From: Bacillota bacterium
GTDB taxonomy: Bacteria > Bacillota > Clostridia > Acetivibrionales > DTU013
Length of the DNA: 64,000 nt
Direction: 5' to 3'
NCBI GenBank assembly: GCA_023411645.1
Contig: JAEYON010000068.1
Location: forward strand, 1-64,000
The notes below the pieces were generated by a model that made no database searches, was not told the origin of the DNA, and saw nothing but the letters and a program-made list of their open reading frames with translations. Positions 8,908 to 16,030 of the stretch are shown in pieces (position 1 is the stretch's first letter; every line of letters starts with the position of its first letter). Both the position numbers and the translations under genes were made by a program.

Positions 8908-9954
8908 ATGGACGATTTATATATAAGAAACAACATAAGGTTGTTGAAAAGTATAAGAGGTGAGAAACCGGATGCACATCCTTTTTATCTTTGGTTCAAC
9001 TTCCCGTTTGTGAAGTCGGTAACGGGAGTTGATATGGATAGATATTTTCATGACCCCGCAACTATGTTTGAAGCTCAGCTCGAGCTGATCAGTCAACTGG
9101 ACGGATGTGCCGCTTTTTATCCGGATTTTGGCGTTGTTCCGGAAAGCAGTGGTTTGGGAGGGAAAATCCGGTTTGATAATAAAGGGTTTATTTCAGTTAG
9201 TGCTTCAGGCATTAATGGTATGGAGGATGTCAGAAAAATGAAGCCGGCGGATCCCTATGGCAGCAATTACATGCGCAAATGTCTGGAAACGCTGGATTAT
9301 ATGAAGACTCATATGCCACAGGGCAAGGGATATGCACTGGATGCAGCAAAGCTGGTTGGACCTTTTACGGTAGCAGCGCAGACCTATGGTATAACAGAAT
9401 TATGTCTGGAAATTTACGATAACCCCGATCTGGTCAAGGCATTAATAGATATCGCTGCAGAAACCGGAATTAGGTTTATGAAGGAGCAGGAAAAAATACT
9501 GGGAAAGCTGGATTATATACTTATTGCCGATGATATAGCCGCATTTTTAAGTGAAAAGGATTTCCGGGAGATGGTTGTTCCCTCATATGACCGAATTTTT
9601 GCAGAGTTTCCCGGAGTTGAACGCAGATACCACAACGATGCTAACGCATTTCATCTGGCTGGTGCTATTGCAGACGCGGGTTTTAGTTTGTGGCATATGG
9701 GTCATATGTTCAGTATATTAGATGCTGCCGCTAAGTCGGACAATCGGATAACAATATGCGGTGATCTTGAACCTGTCGTATTTGCAGGACTGTCGGAAGA
9801 AGAAGCTGAAAATGCCTGCAATGAGTTACTGACCAGGTTTGATGGAAATACCTCGCTGGTTCTCAGTACGGGAGGTTTTTTCAGTTATGGTACACCGATA
9901 GCCAACGTAAAGGCATTGATGCGTTCTGCAGATCAAAGGAAATATTCAGATTAG
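8908..9954 (+). CDS. Uroporphyrinogen decarboxylase-family protein (MtaA/methyltransferase-like)
   Basis: A 348-residue protein of the UroD/MtaA superfamily (PF01208). Typical features are the C-terminal active-site region with CGDLEPVVF and the final STGGFFSYGTP, and YHNDAN near residue 247 where zinc ligands lie in the methyltransferase branch. In operons without heme genes this family usually moves methyl groups to or from corrinoids or thiols, or acts on small aromatic or methylated substrates. No corrinoid protein is encoded nearby, so a methyltransferase role remains inference. It starts at ATG 8908 after AGGAGCAGGAG and is the last gene before a terminator. Confidence 0.8.
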   Translation: MDDLYIRNNIRLLKSIRGEKPDAHPFYLWFNFPFVKSVTGVDMDRYFHDPATMFEAQLELISQLDGCAAFYPDFGVVPESSGLGGKIRFDNKGFISVSASGINGMEDVRKMKPADPYGSNYMRKCLETLDYMKTHMPQGKGYALDAAKLVGPFTVAAQTYGITELCLEIYDNPDLVKALIDIAAETGIRFMKEQEKILGKLDYILIADDIAAFLSEKDFREMVVPSYDRIFAEFPGVERRYHNDANAFHLAGAIADAGFSLWHMGHMFSILDAAAKSDNRITICGDLEPVVFAGLSEEEAENACNELLTRFDGNTSLVLSTGGFFSYGTPIANVKALMRSADQRKYSD

Positions 9955-9982
9955 TTTAATTAGACCCTTTCACTTGTATTCT

Positions 9983-10009
9983 AACCACTGGCTATGTCAG
10001 TGGTTTTTT
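9983..10009 (+). terminator. Intrinsic terminator of the TRAP/molybdoenzyme operon
   Basis: An 8-bp perfect stem (AACCACTG / CAGTGGTT) with a 7-nt loop runs straight into a T-run, 28 bp after the last stop codon. Confidence 0.85.
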
Positions 10010-10024
10010 ATTGTGGTTATTTAT

Positions 10025-10053
10025 TTGATTTTATCCGTCATTTGCGTTACAAT
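10025..10053 (+). promoter_or_regulatory. Sigma-A-type promoter of the ABC-F gene
   Basis: TTGATT at 10025-10030 and TACAAT at 10048-10053 are spaced by exactly 17 bp. Transcription should start near 10060, giving a leader of about 220 nt before the ABC-F start codon. Confidence 0.6.
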
Positions 10054-10137
10054 AGATTCATCTTAATGAGAGGGCAAGGTATTAGGGAATGAGAATTGGC
10101 TGATTCAGCGACTTGAACAAATTTATTGGAGTATTTT

Positions 10138-10191
10138 GTGCTCCGCTTTGTGCTGGATTGGCTTTTATACATTCAACTGCTTTGCTTTTAG
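10138..10191 (+). CDS. Candidate leader peptide of the ABC-F gene
   Basis: A 17-codon reading frame with a GTG start, preceded by TTGGAG six bases upstream, encoding a hydrophobic peptide (MLRFVLDWLLYIQLLCF). It lies wholly inside the ABC-F leader. ABC-F resistance genes of the Vga/Lsa/Msr/VmlR type are commonly controlled by drug-induced ribosome stalling on such short leaders. The stop codon touches a small stem (10191-10214 region, GCGTTCTGAC / GTCAGGCGC). A second, weaker frame of 8 codons begins at ATG 10066. No homologue is recognised; the call rests on position and ribosome binding site. Confidence 0.4.
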   Translation: MLRFVLDWLLYIQLLCF

Positions 10192-10281
10192 GCGTTCTGA
10201 CTTTTGTCAGGCGCTGCGTGCATTCTATTAATGTTGACAAGGTCTTTCCCGCACAGACGATGTGAGAGGAGAGATTTTTTT

Positions 10282-11844
10282 ATGCTGCTTTTGGAAGCGG
10301 GAAATATTAAGAAATACTATGCAGACAGGCTCATTGTCGAAATGGATGAGCTAAGAATATATACGGGCGACAGGATCGGAGTGGTTGGAATGAATGGTTC
10401 GGGTAAAACCACGCTGCTTGATATCCTGTCAGGGCGCATCGAGCCGGACGAAGGGTTTGTGAAGCGGTACTGCGAAGTGGCTTACATTAGGCAGTTTGAT
10501 GAGGATAAGACGGATACTGATTATTGGCAGGAGAGTGCGGAAGAAGCCGGAGTATCCCGAAAATTGCTGAAGGAATTTGAACTGGACCGGAAGCTGCAGA
10601 GGGAGGCTCTCAGCGGCGGCGAGCGCACGAGACTGAAAATTGCCGGGGCATTCAGCAGAGATAATGTTCTGCTGTTTGCAGATGAACCCACTTCTAACCT
10701 CGATTACGACGGGATCGAGTTGCTGAAGCAAAAGCTGGATAGATTGGAATCCTTCATGTTGATCAGCCATGACAGAAGCCTGCTGGATATGTTGTGCACA
10801 AGGATCCTTGAGGTCAAAGACGGTAAAATACGGGTGTTTAGCGGCAATTATACGTTTTACAGGCAGCAGTGCGAAATGGAGCGGGAACGCGCCAACCTTG
10901 AGTATCAAAAATATATTGATGAGAGAACCGCACTAGAGGATGCGATATCAAGCAGAAAGCATAGAGCTAAAAAAATGAGGAAGGCGCCCAAAAGAATGGG
11001 TAATTCCGAGGCGCGGCTCCATACGAGGGCAGCCAATGAGAAACAGGAGAAGCTTCACGATGCCGCGAACAGTCTGATCACAAGGCTTGAAAAGCTGGAG
11101 GTCAAGGAGAAGCCACGGGAGCTGTTGACAATCAAGCTGGATTTTTCGCTGACCAACCCACCGGCAAACAGGTTCGTCATCACCTGTGAGAAGCTCAGCT
11201 TCAGCTATGGGACTGTCCCTGTATTTCAGGATGTCAGCTTTAGCGTGTATAACGGCGTCAAGACAGCGCTCTGGGGCGAAAACGGTTCCGGAAAGACAAC
11301 GCTTCTGAACCTGATTGCTGCAAGCCATGAGTGTATCAATATTGTTCCGAAAGCAACGATTGCATACTTTCGGCAGGGGTTTGAAAATCTTGTGCCGGAA
11401 GAAACTGTCCTCAGGAATGTCATGAGGGACAGCGTGCAGCAGGAGACGGTTGCCCGAACCATTCTTGCCAGGCTTCTGATACAGGGGGATGCGGTGCATA
11501 AGCGGGTAGAGGTGCTTAGTGGGGGAGAGAAAATAAAAGTGGCTTTCGCAAAGCTTTTTGTTTCCAATGCCAATGTCCTGCTGCTTGACGAACCGACCAA
11601 CTATCTGGATATGCAGTCAATTGAGGCATTGGAGGCGGTATTGAAGGATTATGAGGGGACAGTTCTCTTCGTTTCTCACGACAGGGCTTTTGTTAATGGC
11701 GTGGCAGACAGGCTTCTGGTATTGCACGACCGCCGGATCGAAGCTTTTGATGGGAAGCTTGAGGAGTATGAGGGGCACAGTAGCAATAACGAAGCCCTTG
11801 AGGAAGAATACAGGAGGCTTGTGGAGCTGCTGCGCCGTAATTAA
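10282..11844 (+). CDS. ABC-F ATPase, antibiotic ribosomal-protection type (Vga/Lsa/Msr-like)
   Basis: A 520-residue soluble protein with two ABC domains and no membrane segment. NBD1 has Walker A GMNGSGKTT (residues 36-44), signature LSGGERTRLKIA and Walker B LLFADEPTSNLD. NBD2 has GENGSGKTT, LSGGEKIKVAFA and LLLDEPTNYLD. The interdomain linker contains RMGNSEARLH, a stretch typical of the Vga/Msr/VmlR resistance group. Such proteins bind the ribosomal E site and displace lincosamides, streptogramin A, pleuromutilins or macrolides from the peptidyl-transferase centre or exit tunnel. ATG 10282, with GAGAGGAGAG upstream, is preferred to the in-frame GTG/ATG farther upstream at 10204, which would add an unlikely N-terminal tail. 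The exact drug profile cannot be predicted. Confidence 0.88.
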   Translation: MLLLEAGNIKKYYADRLIVEMDELRIYTGDRIGVVGMNGSGKTTLLDILSGRIEPDEGFVKRYCEVAYIRQFDEDKTDTDYWQESAEEAGVSRKLLKEFELDRKLQREALSGGERTRLKIAGAFSRDNVLLFADEPTSNLDYDGIELLKQKLDRLESFMLISHDRSLLDMLCTRILEVKDGKIRVFSGNYTFYRQQCEMERERANLEYQKYIDERTALEDAISSRKHRAKKMRKAPKRMGNSEARLHTRAANEKQEKLHDAANSLITRLEKLEVKEKPRELLTIKLDFSLTNPPANRFVITCEKLSFSYGTVPVFQDVSFSVYNGVKTALWGENGSGKTTLLNLIAASHECINIVPKATIAYFRQGFENLVPEETVLRNVMRDSVQQETVARTILARLLIQGDAVHKRVEVLSGGEKIKVAFAKLFVSNANVLLLDEPTNYLDMQSIEALEAVLKDYEGTVLFVSHDRAFVNGVADRLLVLHDRRIEAFDGKLEEYEGHSSNNEALEEEYRRLVELLRRN

Positions 11845-11848
11845 TGAA

Positions 11849-13132
11849 TTAAAGATATTTACTGATCATTTCCTCCGTTACACCATTGTCGAGGCATATT
11901 CCTCCATAGAATTCCCCGCTTTTTTTGATGGTGCGCTGCTGGGTGTCATAATCGACATGGATCAGACCGAAACGGGCGGATTCACCCTCGAGCCACTCGA
12001 AGTTATCCATCAGCGTCCAATGGTAATAGCGTTCGACGGGGATGCCTTCTTCACACAGCCTCGAAATCTCATATAGGTGGTGGTATATATAGTCTGAGCG
12101 GAATGCGTCGGAGTTGTCACAGGTGCCATTCTCGGTGATCCAGATAGGCGCTTTATACTGTCTGAAGAACTTCTTGCACAAGTCGTATAATCCCCTGGGA
12201 TATATTTCCCATCCCAGATCATTTCTGGGGGTTTCAGGCATTACATCGTTCTGAAAGCCCTTGAATTTTACTGCACTGCGTGAATAATAGTTTATCCCGA
12301 TGAAGTCATAATACTTTCCCTTGCCCATAGGTGCGCCAAAGCCGATTGGAAACCTGAGACGGCCGTCAGTCATGGATTTAACGATGACGTCCTGAAACAG
12401 GTATTCCATAACTTTTGCGGCAAGGAAATCAAGAGGACCTTTGCTGTAAGGATCGAAGATTCGCAGGTGATTGGCGACACCAACCATGGTGATTCCTTCA
12501 AAACCCTTGTCCTCTCTGATCTCGTGAATAGCCTTGTATGCAGCAATATGACACAGAGTCATATTTTTGTAAACCTTCATGGCTAATCCGAGATTTCTTT
12601 TTCCGGGGGGCCACGATCCCATATAATAGCCATTTGTCACATATACATTTGGCTCGTTTATAGTTATATATTCGCTGACCAGATCACCAAGCTGTTCGAC
12701 CACAAATCTGGTATACCGCTCAAAATACACAACCGACTTATCGGTTTCAAACTCGCCTTCCTCGCAAAACCAAAGAGGGTGGGAAAAATGGTGAAGTGTC
12801 ACCAGCGGCTTGATGCCGCTGCGAATTAACGACTGTATTTCACTTCGGTAATGAGCGATGGCTTCAGAATCAAATTTTCCGTTGGACGGCTCAATTCGAC
12901 TCCATTCCAGTCCCATCCGATAAACCTTGTGGTTCAGGCTCTTCATCAGATCAATATCCTCATCTACTCTGTTCCAATGGTCATTTGCACGGATACAGGA
13001 GGTTCCGTCAGTGATTTTACCTTTCTCGCACCAGTCGTACCAATTGTTGTTCCTATCACCGCCTTCGATCTGCGTTGCTGCTGTGGCGCTGCCCATTTGG
13101 AAATTCTCAGGAAGTCTGAATGGCTTGAACAT
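11849..13132 (-). CDS. Family 1 glycoside hydrolase (beta-glucosidase/6-phospho-beta-glucosidase type)
   Basis: A 427-residue TIM-barrel GH1 enzyme, slightly shorter than the usual 440-480. The acid/base is Glu160 in TINEPN and the nucleophile Glu334 in ITENG; the N-terminus shows the GH1 opening GSATAATQIEGG. It would hydrolyse beta-glycosides in the cytoplasm. It lacks an obvious PTS partner, so a free rather than phosphorylated substrate is more likely. The ATG at 13132 is chosen because AAGGTGGAG lies just upstream; an in-frame ATG 21 nt earlier precedes that site. It converges with the ABC-F gene, leaving only 4 bp between the stops. Confidence 0.93.
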   Translation of the reverse strand: MFKPFRLPENFQMGSATAATQIEGGDRNNNWYDWCEKGKITDGTSCIRANDHWNRVDEDIDLMKSLNHKVYRMGLEWSRIEPSNGKFDSEAIAHYRSEIQSLIRSGIKPLVTLHHFSHPLWFCEEGEFETDKSVVYFERYTRFVVEQLGDLVSEYITINEPNVYVTNGYYMGSWPPGKRNLGLAMKVYKNMTLCHIAAYKAIHEIREDKGFEGITMVGVANHLRIFDPYSKGPLDFLAAKVMEYLFQDVIVKSMTDGRLRFPIGFGAPMGKGKYYDFIGINYYSRSAVKFKGFQNDVMPETPRNDLGWEIYPRGLYDLCKKFFRQYKAPIWITENGTCDNSDAFRSDYIYHHLYEISRLCEEGIPVERYYHWTLMDNFEWLEGESARFGLIHVDYDTQQRTIKKSGEFYGGICLDNGVTEEMISKYL

Positions 13133-13207
13133 AAAACTCCACCTTCTTTGCATTAAAACTCTATTACCATTCTAGTGCTTTTAGATATATATAGCAAGTT
13201 CAAAGCC

Positions 13208-13498
13208 CCGATTCAAGAGCCGTTACAGAACGACTCGTTACTGTTCAGCTGTTCTGCTATATGGATACTGTGCAATAACGTAAACAAGAGCTTCATTTGC
13301 AAGAGCTGTATAGTTCAGTTCGGGCAAGCCGAAACTCGCAAAAACGCATAAAAATTATTAGTAGCATTTTTGCTCAAACAGTCGGCTTGCTGCTCCTCAC
13401 TCTGACTATACATATCTATGCCGCATTCCGCTAAAATTCCCTTTTATTGCACAGTATCCATGATGATGTGAGCAGTAACAACAACTCCGATTCAAGAG
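13208..13498. repeat. 12-bp direct repeat bracketing the inverted-repeat element
   Basis: CCGATTCAAGAG occurs at 13208-13219 and again at 13487-13498, on either side of the 13261-13461 element. The second copy also forms an inverted repeat with CTCTTGAA at 13518-13525. It could mark an older, larger insertion or be a regulatory site for the flanking divergent genes. No other gene was found in 13133-13660. Confidence 0.45.
13261..13461. repeat. MITE-like inverted-repeat element, long copy
   Basis: The ends form a perfect 18-bp terminal inverted repeat, ATGGATACTGTGCAATAA (13261-13278) and its complement (13444-13461). Inside are nested inverted repeats GCAAGCCGA (13324-13332 / 13382-13390) and GCAAAAA (13338-13344 / 13367-13373), so the 201 bp could fold into one long hairpin. 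The outer ~48 and ~40 bp match the 61669-61752 copy in reverse orientation; the middle ~115 bp is absent from that copy. No reading frame of note lies inside. A clear target-site duplication is not visible. Confidence 0.8.
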
Positions 13499-13564
13499 TG
13501 TCCCTGTCCCCGCGAATCTCTTGAAGGGCATAGCGAGATTGCCGGCAGGGAATGGAAAATAAGC

Positions 13565-13593
13565 TTGAACTTTAGCGGTCAATAGACTAAAAT
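13565..13593 (+). promoter_or_regulatory. Sigma-A-type promoter of the cell-wall operon
   Basis: TTGAAC (13565-13570), 17 bp, TAAAAT (13588-13593). It would give a leader of about 60 nt before the TTG start at 13661. Confidence 0.5.
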
Positions 13594-13660
13594 AAACGTG
13601 AGTTATGCCTGAAAAGAACAGTGTTATGCGTTTTGCTGAAGCCAGCAGGAGGGTCGGAAA

Positions 13661-14869
13661 TTGAACATTACGCAAAGAGAGTTTATCCCTGTTTTTCTGG
13701 GGAACGATATAAATACATACAGTATGTCCAGGGCGTTTTATGAGCTTTATGGCGTAAAATCCTTTGTTATTGGAAAAGTCAACTCGGGCCCGAGCTGCAA
13801 CAGCAGGATTATTGATTTCCGGGCTGTATGCGATATGGACAGACCTGAAATCTTTGTCAGCACGATTAACGAACTGGCAGGCAGACACCCGGATAAAAGA
13901 ATCATTTTGATTGGCTGCGGAGACAATTATGTGGAGCAGATCATCAGGAATAAGGCCCGGCTTTCGGGAAATATTATCGCTCCCTATGTGGATGAAGATT
14001 TGATGAACAGCCTGCTTACAAAGCTGGAATTCTACGAGATATGCGACCGCTACGGAATTGATTATCCTGGTACATTCATATACGACAGATCCATGAAGGA
14101 TGATTTTAAACTGCCCTTTGGCTTCCCGGTCATCGTAAAGCCTTCGAACGGTATAAAATACTGGCAGCATGAGTTTGCAACGCAGAAGAAGGTTTATAAG
14201 CTAAAAAGCATGGAAGAATTGAAGAGAGTGATCGGCCAGATTTATGATGCAGGATATGATGACCGCCTGATTATTCAAGACTTCATTCCGGGGGACGACT
14301 CCCAACTGAGGGTGATGATTTGTTACTCCGGGAAGGACAAAAAGGTCAAGCTAATGTCGCTGGCGCACGTTATGCTGGAGGAGCACACTCCCCATGGACT
14401 GGGCAATACTGCGGTATTGATGAATGAGTACAACCCTGAGCTCTCCGGCATGCTCAGGCGGTTTTTAGAGAACGTCGGATTCACAGGGTTTTCAACTTTT
14501 GATATTAAGTACGATCAGCGGGACGGGAAATATAAGATTCTGGAGGTCAACCTCCGGCAGGGCAGGAGCAACTATTATGTCACTGCGGCCGGGAACAATC
14601 TGGCCCGTTATGTTGTCGAAGACTATATATACAACAAAGAGCTGCACTTCGAGGTCGCAAACGCCTGTAATCTCTGGACAGTCGTTCCGCTTGGGGTCGC
14701 ATTCCGGTATACCGGAGGTGAAGAAAACCTGGCTCAGATGAGACAGCTGGTTCGGGAGAAAAGAGTAACGAACCCTCTATTTATGAAGGGTGACAACAAG
14801 CTAAAGAGGGTTATGTTTCTGTATAAATTGCATTTGAGCCATTACTTTAAATTCAGAAAGTATCTTTGA
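13661..14869 (+). CDS. ATP-grasp carboxylate-amine ligase, D-aspartate ligase (Asl)-like
   Basis: A 402-residue ATP-grasp enzyme. The N-terminal ~115 residues form a pre-ATP-grasp domain (PVFLGNDINTYSMSRAF), Lys160 in FPVIVKPSNG should contact ATP, and IIQDFIPGDDSQLRV with EVNLRQGRSNYYV (Glu297, Asn299) forms the Mg-ATP site. The pattern resembles the Enterococcus faecium D-aspartate ligase, which attaches D-Asp through its beta-carboxyl to the side-chain amine of L-Lys in peptidoglycan precursors. FemAB-type and flippase genes follow directly, supporting a wall role. TTG 13661 is chosen because AGGAGGG lies 7 nt upstream. Specificity for D-Asp is inferred, not proven. Confidence 0.75.
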   Translation: MNITQREFIPVFLGNDINTYSMSRAFYELYGVKSFVIGKVNSGPSCNSRIIDFRAVCDMDRPEIFVSTINELAGRHPDKRIILIGCGDNYVEQIIRNKARLSGNIIAPYVDEDLMNSLLTKLEFYEICDRYGIDYPGTFIYDRSMKDDFKLPFGFPVIVKPSNGIKYWQHEFATQKKVYKLKSMEELKRVIGQIYDAGYDDRLIIQDFIPGDDSQLRVMICYSGKDKKVKLMSLAHVMLEEHTPHGLGNTAVLMNEYNPELSGMLRRFLENVGFTGFSTFDIKYDQRDGKYKILEVNLRQGRSNYYVTAAGNNLARYVVEDYIYNKELHFEVANACNLWTVVPLGVAFRYTGGEENLAQMRQLVREKRVTNPLFMKGDNKLKRVMFLYKLHLSHYFKFRKYL

Positions 14870-14983
14870 GTTCAGAAGGACGGACTGCGGCAGACGCGAC
14901 GGACTCAGCGGTATCGGCATGTATCTGGCATCAGCATTTGTGGCGAACGTAAGGATGAATAACCGACAAGAGGTGTTTTAATA

Positions 14984-16021
14984 GTGGATTTAACCAAAGA
15001 AAAATATGAAGCGTTTTTGAAGTCGCACCCAAAGGGACATTTTATGCAGTCTCCGCAATGGGCGCAGGTGAAGTCCTTCTGGAAAAATGAAGTGGTGACG
15101 GTAGAGGATGAAAACGGGCATATTAAGGGCTCCATAAGCCTTTTAATCCGAAAGATTCCGGTGCTTCCGTTTACGATGATGTATTCACCACGCGGACCGG
15201 TTTGCGACTCGCATGATGAGGAAACGCTCAAGGCACTGCTTGGAAAATGCAGGCAACTGGCAAAGAAGTACAGAAGCTATGCTCTGAAAATGGATCCGGA
15301 CATTGAAATAGAAGATACTCAATTTGAAGAAATAGTTAAGCGGCTTGGCTTCAAGGTGAGCCGCGGATTGAAAAACTATGAGGGGATCCAGCCCAGGTTT
15401 GTCTTTAGACTTGATCTGAGGGGCAAAACTGAGGATGAGCTTATGGCGGATTTTCACCATAAGGTTCGCTACAATATTCGTCTGGCCGAGCGCAAAGGAG
15501 TCGAGGTCAGAGTTGGTTCCAGAGAAGACGTAGCCGAGTTTTACAAGATGATAATTGAGACCGGTATCCGCGACAATTTTGTTGTCAGGAGCAGGGAATA
15601 TTACGAGAAAGTTTTTGACTGTCTGGCGCCGGATCATTTGAGAGTCTTTATTGCTTATTATGAGGATAAACCTATAGCAGGTACCATTGGTATCCTGTAC
15701 GGCAACAAGTGCTGGTATCTGTACGGCGCTAGCCGCAATGAGCACCGCAACCTTATGCCCAATTACCTGCTGCAGTGGAACATGATCAAATGGGCGTTGG
15801 AGTCGGGTGTTGACCTTTATGATTTCAGGGGGGTTCCCGGAAACGTGGACGAAAACAACCCAATGTATGGGCTTTACAAGTTCAAGGTGGGTTTTAAAGG
15901 CAAATTCACCGAGTTTGTAGGTATGCTGGATTATGTTTTTAAACCGTTTGCTTATTTTTGCATTGAGAAAGGTGTCTACGCATTCAGGGAATTCAGAAGG
16001 AAAATATATAAGAGAAAGTAA
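14984..16021 (+). CDS. FemAB-type peptidoglycan branch aminoacyltransferase
   Basis: A 345-residue protein with the double-GNAT fold of the FemABX/MurM family. The N-terminal half has HFMQSPQWAQVKSFWKNE, the usual opening of this family, and the C-terminal half has the substrate-proximal YDFRGVPG and NPMYGLYKFKVGFKG motifs. Family members transfer an amino acid from aminoacyl-tRNA to the third-residue side chain of lipid II or UDP-MurNAc-pentapeptide on the cytoplasmic side. It starts at GTG 14984 with AAGAGGTG upstream, 114 bp after the ATP-grasp gene and 9 bp before the flippase gene. The shorter length, without the long coiled-coil arm of FemA, is common in Clostridia. Confidence 0.88.
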   Translation: MDLTKEKYEAFLKSHPKGHFMQSPQWAQVKSFWKNEVVTVEDENGHIKGSISLLIRKIPVLPFTMMYSPRGPVCDSHDEETLKALLGKCRQLAKKYRSYALKMDPDIEIEDTQFEEIVKRLGFKVSRGLKNYEGIQPRFVFRLDLRGKTEDELMADFHHKVRYNIRLAERKGVEVRVGSREDVAEFYKMIIETGIRDNFVVRSREYYEKVFDCLAPDHLRVFIAYYEDKPIAGTIGILYGNKCWYLYGASRNEHRNLMPNYLLQWNMIKWALESGVDLYDFRGVPGNVDENNPMYGLYKFKVGFKGKFTEFVGMLDYVFKPFAYFCIEKGVYAFREFRRKIYKRK

Positions 16022-16030
16022 GAGAAAGAA

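Noticed and set aside
10204..10281. N-terminal extension of the ABC-F protein
   Set aside because: The upstream in-frame start has no good ribosome binding site, and ABC-F proteins begin at the sequence encoded from 10282.
13406..14170. 254-codon minus-strand open frame
   Set aside because: Antisense to the ATP-grasp ligase, which has clear motifs and a strong ribosome binding site.
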